Shown: positions 59,519 to 64,000 of the stretch, one piece after another | Layout of the letters: the number at the start of each line of letters is the position of its first letter | Position numbering within the stretch: the stretch's first letter is position 1 | Made by a program: the position numbers and the translations under genes | The notes under the pieces: generated by a model | The model's database searches: none | What the model was told of the DNA's origin: nothing | The model's input: the letters and a program-made list of their open reading frames with translations, nothing else | NCBI GenBank assembly: GCA_050291245.1 | Contig: JBNKJP010000020.1 | Location: forward strand, 184,690 to 248,689 | Source of the DNA: Thiodiazotropha sp050291245 | GTDB lineage: Bacteria > Pseudomonadota > Gammaproteobacteria > Chromatiales > Chromatiaceae | Direction of reading: 5' to 3' | Length of the DNA stretch: 64,000 bases

Positions 59519-62479
59519 ATGGCACGTATACCAGAGCAAGAGATAGAGCGATTGAAACAAGACGTTCCCCTGCAACGCTTGGTCGAAAGAATGGGCATCA
59601 TCCTCAAGCGCCACGGCGCGGATCTGATCGGGCTGTGTCCGTTCCATGACGACAAGGAACCGAGCCTGGTGATCAGTCCGGATAAAAACCTCTGGCACTG
59701 CCTGGGTGCCTGCCAGACCGGGGGCACGGTGATCGACTGGGTGATGAAGATCGAGGGGGTGAGCTTCCGCCAGGCAGTAGAACTGTTACAAGCCGACAGC
59801 AATCCCTCTTTAGTCGCCGATGCCGCTCCGGCCAGGCGTGACCAGACCCGAAAACAACCGGACCCCTTGAAGGCCTCCGCCGAAGACCAAGCCTTGCTGA
59901 TGCAGGTAGTGGACTACTACCACGAGACCCTGAAGGGTGATGCTGAAGGCCTGGCCTATCTTGAGAAACGAGGCATCAGCGTTGAAGCGATCGATCACTT
60001 CCGGATCGGTCTGGCCAACCGCACCTTGGGTTACCGGCTGCCGGAGAAGAGCCGCAAGGCAGGCGCCGAGATCCGGGGCCGGTTGCAGGGGTTGGGGGTC
60101 TTGCGTCAATCCGGCCATGAGCATTTTAACGGTTCGGTGGTGGTTCCGGTGATCAATGAAAACCAGGTGCAAGAGTTGTATGGCCGTAAGCTTGGCGAAC
60201 GGCTGCGCAAGGGTACGCCGTTGCATCTCTATCTACCGGGGCCGCATCAAGGCATCTTCAACCTCGAAGCCCTGTTCACCTCAAAAGAGATCATCCTGTG
60301 TGAAAGCCTGATCGATGCGCTGACCTTCTGGAGCGCCGGTTACCGCAACGTCACGGCCAGCTACGGCATAGAGGGTTTTATGCCGGAGCATCTGAAGGCC
60401 TTCCGGGACCACAACACCGAGCGGGTGTTGATCGCCTACGACCGGGATGCCGCCGGCGAGGCGGCCTCCGAGAAGCTCTCAAAACAACTGATGGCCGAGG
60501 GGATCGACTGTTACCGTATCCAGTTCCCGAAAGGGATGGACGCCAACGAATACGCCTGCCAGGTAAAACCGGCAAGCAAGAGTCTGGGGGTGGTAATCCG
60601 CTCGGCGGTGTGGTTGGGCAAGGGGCAAGCCCCTGCAAAGTTGGAGCGCCAGCAAGTCAACGAGGCTCCAGAGTCCTTCGAGCCGTTACCCGCTAAGGTT
60701 ATACCCGAACCCCCGAAGCCTGATATCCCCGCCGAAGTTAAAGAAGATGAGGTCATTATCGCCTTCGGTGACCGGCGCTACCGTATCCGGGGGTTGGATA
60801 AAAACCTCGTGGTTAATCAGCTCAAGGTGAACCTGCTGGTGTCGCGAGACGAGGCGATCCATGTGGACAGCTTCGATCTTTATGCCGCCAAGGCGCGCTA
60901 CAGCTTTATCCGTCAGGCCTCCATCGAACTGGGTGTAACCGAAGCGGTGATCAAGAAAGACCTGGGCCGTGTGTTGCTCAAATGCGAGGCCCTGCAAGCC
61001 GAACAGATCCAGCGGGATCAATCACCGGAGGGTCCGGAGGTTGAACTGGACGACCAAGCCCGGAACCAGGCCCTGGCTTTGTTGAAAGCCCCCGACCTGT
61101 TGGACCGCATCCTGACCGACTTCGAGACCTGCGGTGTGGTGGGCGAAGAGAGTAATAAACTGGTGGGCTATCTGGCGGCGGTCTCGCGCAAGCTCGACAA
61201 GCCCCTGGCGGTGATCATCCAGTCGAGCAGCGCGGCGGGTAAATCCTCGTTGATGGATGCGGTGCTGAATCTGGTGCCGGAAGAGGAGCGGGTCCAGTAT
61301 AGCGCCATGACCGGCCAGAGCCTGTTCTACATGGGTGAGACCAACCTCAAGCACAAGATCCTGGCCATTGCCGAAGAGGAAGGGGCGGAGCAGGCCAGCT
61401 ATGCCCTAAAACTGTTGCAGAGTGAAGGGGAGCTGACCATTGCAAGCACCGGCAAGGATGAGAGCACGGGCACGCTGGTCACCAAGGCCTACCGGGTTGA
61501 AGGGCCGGTGATGTTGTTTTTAACCACCACGGCCATCGACATCGATGAAGAGCTGATGAACCGTTGCCTGGTGCTGACGGTGAACGAGAGCCGAGAACAG
61601 ACCCAAGCCATCCACGCCTTGCAACGCCGCCAACAAACGCTGGAAGGGCTGTTACGCAACGAGGATAAAAAACAACTGATCCAGTTGCACCGCAATGCCC
61701 AACGTCTGCTCAAACCTCTTTTAGTCGCTAACCCCTTCGCCGAACAACTGACGTTCATCGACGACAAGACAAGAACCCGTCGGGATCACATGAAGTACCT
61801 GACCCTGATCCGCGCCATTGCGTTGTTGCATCAATACCAGCGCGAGATCAAAACCATCGAGCATAACGGCCAGGCTTTGGAATACATCGAGGTGGTCCCG
61901 GCAGACATCGAGACAGCCAACCGCCTGGCCCATGATGTGCTGGGCCGGAGTCTTGAAGAGCTACCACCGCAGACCAGTACCTTGCTGAAAAAGATCCGGG
62001 AAATGGTCGTAGAGCAATGCAAGCAGCAAGGCATGGAACAAAGTGATTATCGCTTTAGCCGCCGGGAGGTAAGAACCCACTCGGGCTGGACAGACTTCCA
62101 GGTTAAAAAGCACATGACCCGCCTGCAAGAACTGGAATATGTGCTGGTTCATCGGGGCAAGCGAGGGCAGTCCTTCGTCTATGAACTGCTGTATCAAGGG
62201 GAAGGCGAGGATGGAAACACCTTCTTGTTGGGGCTGTGTGAACCGGAAAAGTTAGCGTATGACGAAAAGAAGGAGCGGTCAGATAAAGAGAAAGAGCCCC
62301 CAAGAAGCCCCCAGGTAGCGGTCAAGGAGCCCCAGGGTAGCAGTGATAAAAAAGAGGTTCAGCCCAGTGCCGATAAGGGTTCCCGCGAAGCGGAACCGCT
62401 CAACGGCCAAAACAAGGTAATTAGGCCGGAAACGACTTCGTCGTACCGTACCCACATAATGGAAACCCCGGCAGTCTGA
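59519..62479 (+). CDS. Mobile-element primase-ATPase (CHC2 zinc finger, TOPRIM, P-loop)
   Basis: 986 residues from the ATG at 59519 (GAGGAG 6 bp before it; an ATG at 59501 is possible). Order: DnaG-type CHC2 zinc finger with C40-P-F-H43 and C61...C65; a TOPRIM catalytic domain with E in LCESLIDAL (about 260) and DxD in YDRDAAGEAAS (about 306); a linker and middle region (370-550); a P-loop ATPase with Walker A SSSAAGKSSL (about 569-578) and a Walker B-like ILAIAEEEGAE; a helical region and a winged-helix-like RREVRTHSGWTDFQVKKHMTRLQELEYV near 850; a charged tail. It probably primes and unwinds DNA of the element. The integrase gene follows after one base. Confidence 0.85.
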   Translation: MARIPEQEIERLKQDVPLQRLVERMGIILKRHGADLIGLCPFHDDKEPSLVISPDKNLWHCLGACQTGGTVIDWVMKIEGVSFRQAVELLQADSNPSLVADAAPARRDQTRKQPDPLKASAEDQALLMQVVDYYHETLKGDAEGLAYLEKRGISVEAIDHFRIGLANRTLGYRLPEKSRKAGAEIRGRLQGLGVLRQSGHEHFNGSVVVPVINENQVQELYGRKLGERLRKGTPLHLYLPGPHQGIFNLEALFTSKEIILCESLIDALTFWSAGYRNVTASYGIEGFMPEHLKAFRDHNTERVLIAYDRDAAGEAASEKLSKQLMAEGIDCYRIQFPKGMDANEYACQVKPASKSLGVVIRSAVWLGKGQAPAKLERQQVNEAPESFEPLPAKVIPEPPKPDIPAEVKEDEVIIAFGDRRYRIRGLDKNLVVNQLKVNLLVSRDEAIHVDSFDLYAAKARYSFIRQASIELGVTEAVIKKDLGRVLLKCEALQAEQIQRDQSPEGPEVELDDQARNQALALLKAPDLLDRILTDFETCGVVGEESNKLVGYLAAVSRKLDKPLAVIIQSSSAAGKSSLMDAVLNLVPEEERVQYSAMTGQSLFYMGETNLKHKILAIAEEEGAEQASYALKLLQSEGELTIASTGKDESTGTLVTKAYRVEGPVMLFLTTTAIDIDEELMNRCLVLTVNESREQTQAIHALQRRQQTLEGLLRNEDKKQLIQLHRNAQRLLKPLLVANPFAEQLTFIDDKTRTRRDHMKYLTLIRAIALLHQYQREIKTIEHNGQALEYIEVVPADIETANRLAHDVLGRSLEELPPQTSTLLKKIREMVVEQCKQQGMEQSDYRFSRREVRTHSGWTDFQVKKHMTRLQELEYVLVHRGKRGQSFVYELLYQGEGEDGNTFLLGLCEPEKLAYDEKKERSDKEKEPPRSPQVAVKEPQGSSDKKEVQPSADKGSREAEPLNGQNKVIRPETTSSYRTHIMETPAV

Positions 62480-62480
62480 T

Positions 62481-63494
62481 ATGTCCCTGCGGCGCAAAAG
62501 GCATAACCACCGCAATCGCAAAAAACAGCCCATCGAACACACCGGGTTCTATCCTTACCTGCAACACTACCTGGAAGGGATCGCGGTGAAGGGCTTCTCC
62601 CAGGCAACCCAAGACCGCCACGAGAGCCACATCCGACGCTTTGCCGTCTGGTGCGAGGAACGGGGCCTGGATAGCCCTACGGAGATCACCAAACCGATCT
62701 TGGAGCGCTACCAGAAGCATCTCTACTACTACCGCAAGACCAACGGTCAACCACTCTCGTTTACCTCGCAGAAAACCGTACTCACCTCTTTGCGCAGCTT
62801 CTTCCGCTGGCTGACACGAAAGAATCACTTGGGCACCAACCCGGCCTCGGAACTGGAACTGCCCAAGCCACCGAAGCACCTGCCGAGAACGATCCTGAGC
62901 TTGGAACAGATCCATGAGCTGCTGGCGCAGCCCGATCCCCAAACGCCGAACGGCCTGCGAGACCGCTGTATCATGGAGCTGTTTTATGGCACCGGCATCC
63001 GGCGCACGGAGCTGGCTAACCTCAAACCCTACGACATCGATCTGAAGCGAGGCATCCTTGCTATCCGTGGCGGCAAGGGCAACAAGGACCGGAACCTGCC
63101 GCTGGGAGAAACGGTACAGGCCTGGCTGGAAAAATACCTGGATGAAGCCCGAGACGAGCTTGCCAGTCCGCTCGATGAAGAACGGCTGTTTATCACCGAC
63201 TACGGCGAGCCGTTCGACGGTGGCCACCTGGGCCGGTTGATCAAGCGCTACTTGAAACAGGCAGGCATCGAAGTGACTGGGAGCTGCCACCTGTTCCGTC
63301 ACGCCATGGCAACCCACATGCTGGAGAACGGGGCCGACATCCGCTTTATCCAGGCGATGCTAGGGCATGGCGACATCAGCAGCACGCAAGTCTATACCCA
63401 GGTCTCGGTGGAGAAGCTCAGAGCGGTACACACAGCAACGCACCCGAGAGGGTTGAAGCGGGAGAGAGAGCCGCCCTCGGACAAAGCGGAGTGA
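62481..63494 (+). CDS. Tyrosine recombinase (XerC/D-type integrase)
   Basis: 337 residues. The N-terminal SAM-like core-binding domain (YLQHYLEGIAVKGFSQATQDRHESHIRRFAVWCEERGL, TSLRSFFRWLTRKNHLGTNPA) is followed by the catalytic domain with all active-site residues: Arg in MELFYGTGIRRTELANLKPYDID, Lys in IRGGKGNKDRNLPL, HLFRHAMATHML (H-x-x-R), LGHGDISSTQVYTQVS (His and nucleophilic Tyr). The ending KLRAVHTATHPRG is XerC/D-like. It lacks the extra patch I would expect in an integron integrase. It starts one base after the primase stop (TGATATG), so the two are coupled. It would integrate or resolve the element. Confidence 0.92.
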   Translation: MSLRRKRHNHRNRKKQPIEHTGFYPYLQHYLEGIAVKGFSQATQDRHESHIRRFAVWCEERGLDSPTEITKPILERYQKHLYYYRKTNGQPLSFTSQKTVLTSLRSFFRWLTRKNHLGTNPASELELPKPPKHLPRTILSLEQIHELLAQPDPQTPNGLRDRCIMELFYGTGIRRTELANLKPYDIDLKRGILAIRGGKGNKDRNLPLGETVQAWLEKYLDEARDELASPLDEERLFITDYGEPFDGGHLGRLIKRYLKQAGIEVTGSCHLFRHAMATHMLENGADIRFIQAMLGHGDISSTQVYTQVSVEKLRAVHTATHPRGLKREREPPSDKAE

Positions 63495-64000
63495 ACGGCG
63501 GTTGGGGTGGTGGTCGGACAGTGAACCGCTCGGATCGCCCGTCACGGCGCTTGTCATCACTGAGCAACAAGCGCGCCAGCCATCCATGGCATGAATCACG
63601 CTTATTGCACAGTGGGGCAAGCGCCGCGCCGGGCTGGCGCGTTGCCGGTCTGCAAGGCTGCTGCTTCCGTTCGAGGTCGGTGGTCCGGGTCGGTGCAACA
63701 CCGGCTACGCCCGTGTTGCGAGTGAAGATACGCCAGGCAACAGCAAGCCCAAGCGGGTCAGGCAGCAGGCTGAAAGGTCGGCGCGTAGGGGCTTCCTGTT
63801 GCCTGGCTGAGATCACCCCCCAAGCCCCCCTCAAGGGGGGATGTGGGGCAGGTCCAATGAACATAACGCGGCATTATGCCCACGGGCCGCACGCTCGTGC
63901 CTCGCCTGTGAATGCGGCCCGCGGGCATAACGCAGCGTTATGTATAAATGGCCCTGAATGTGCGCCCCCAACCCCCGCCGGGGGCTTATAAGGTGGCTGC
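63495..64000. other. Noncoding region dense in inverted repeats, downstream of the integrase
   Basis: I see no convincing gene; a 166-codon frame through it has no recognisable domain. The segment contains at least six hairpins: GCGCTTGT/ACAAGCGC (63547-63574), GCAACAC/GTGTTGC (63695-63719), an 18-bp pair with one mismatch (63733-63750 and 63789-63806), CCCCCCTCAAGGGGGG near 63825-63840, the large paired element at 63861-63943, and CCCCCGCCGGGGG near 63973. This may be the right end of the mobile element, a structured RNA, or recombination sites. Confidence 0.5.
63861..63943. repeat. Large inverted repeat built from two 17-bp palindromes
   Basis: Arms of 31 bp (63861-63891 and 63913-63943) are complementary with three mismatches and a 21-nt loop. 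Each arm itself holds a palindrome: CATAACGCGGCATTATG (63862-63878, one mismatch) and CATAACGCAGCGTTATG (63926-63942, perfect). The outer ends read ACATAAC and GTTATGT, like the outer boxes of attC recombination sites, but the extrahelical bases typical of attC are missing. Binding by the neighbouring recombinase is possible but untested. Confidence 0.7.

Noticed and set aside
63861..63943. Integron attC site with the neighbouring gene as IntI
   Set aside because: The ends resemble attC boxes, but the arms pair without extrahelical bases, only one such site is seen, and the recombinase lacks the integron-integrase patch. Kept only as an attC-like palindrome.
63491..63991. Plus-strand frame of 166 codons after the integrase
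   Set aside because: It runs through several inverted repeats and has no protein-like domain.
1..64000. CRISPR array
   Set aside because: No regularly spaced direct repeats of 23-40 bp were found; the only repeats are REP-like palindromes and the features listed.

Overview
The window looks like a chromosomal segment of a gammaproteobacterium of moderately high GC. The enzyme set (Rnf complex, MetG, MtaB, RmuC, UppP, YaaA, RsmE, ExoIII) is typical of that class. So are the REP-like palindromes (core TCCCACGC..GCGTGGGA), which recur in three intergenic clusters. I cannot name a genus from sequence alone. No rRNA, tRNA or CRISPR array was recognised.

Layout. 1-2.5 kb: a MarR-controlled efflux operon (marR-emrA-emrB, minus strand, emrB cut by the window edge). 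Its promoter carries two copies of a palindromic operator. 2.5-5.9 kb: a REP cluster, a secreted DUF4124/pilin-like protein, a periplasmic class A beta-lactamase-fold serine hydrolase, a cold-shock protein and a small RRM protein. 6-12 kb: an rnfABCDGE-rsmE operon (minus strand). 12.2-14.6 kb: an O-acetylhomoserine sulfhydrylase and a double-GNAT protein. 14.6-22.6 kb: three tandem secreted paralogues of about 780 residues with Asp-rich calcium-type repeats and a shared duplicated C-terminal domain, then a small secreted protein ending in a PEP-CTERM-like anchor. 22.6-38.2 kb: mostly housekeeping genes (metG, an OlsF-like acyltransferase fusion, uppP, galE, tatD, yaaA, xthA, a Mut7-C nuclease, mtaB, rmuC) plus two lipoproteins.

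The second half is dominated by conflict and mobile functions. 38.4-44.0 kb: a compact effector locus (DUF2169 protein, ketosynthase-like protein, DUF4150/PAAR-like protein with a putative HNH C-terminus, beta-propeller-like candidate immunity protein, zinc-ribbon membrane protein). It is the type of locus that travels with type VI secretion, but no T6SS structural gene is in the window. 44.8-57.7 kb: one 4133-residue secreted Rhs/YD-repeat polymorphic toxin. It runs from Ig-like repeats through VWA-like, CARDB-like and FG-GAP-like regions, an Rhs shell and a HINT peptidase to an AT-rich 109-residue toxin tip, followed by an overlapping candidate immunity gene. 57.7-64 kb: a probable mobile element. 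It has an AT-rich noncoding segment full of TCGTA motifs between two 17-bp direct repeats, a ParE/antitoxin pair, a SymE-like toxin, an XRE regulator, a primase-ATPase and a tyrosine recombinase, and ends in a field of stem-loops with two 17-bp palindromes.

The best candidates for something undescribed are this primase-recombinase element with its noncoding ends, the giant Rhs protein with its exchangeable tip, and the triplicated mosaic secreted proteins. Gene names rest on motif recognition by eye; no database search was run.
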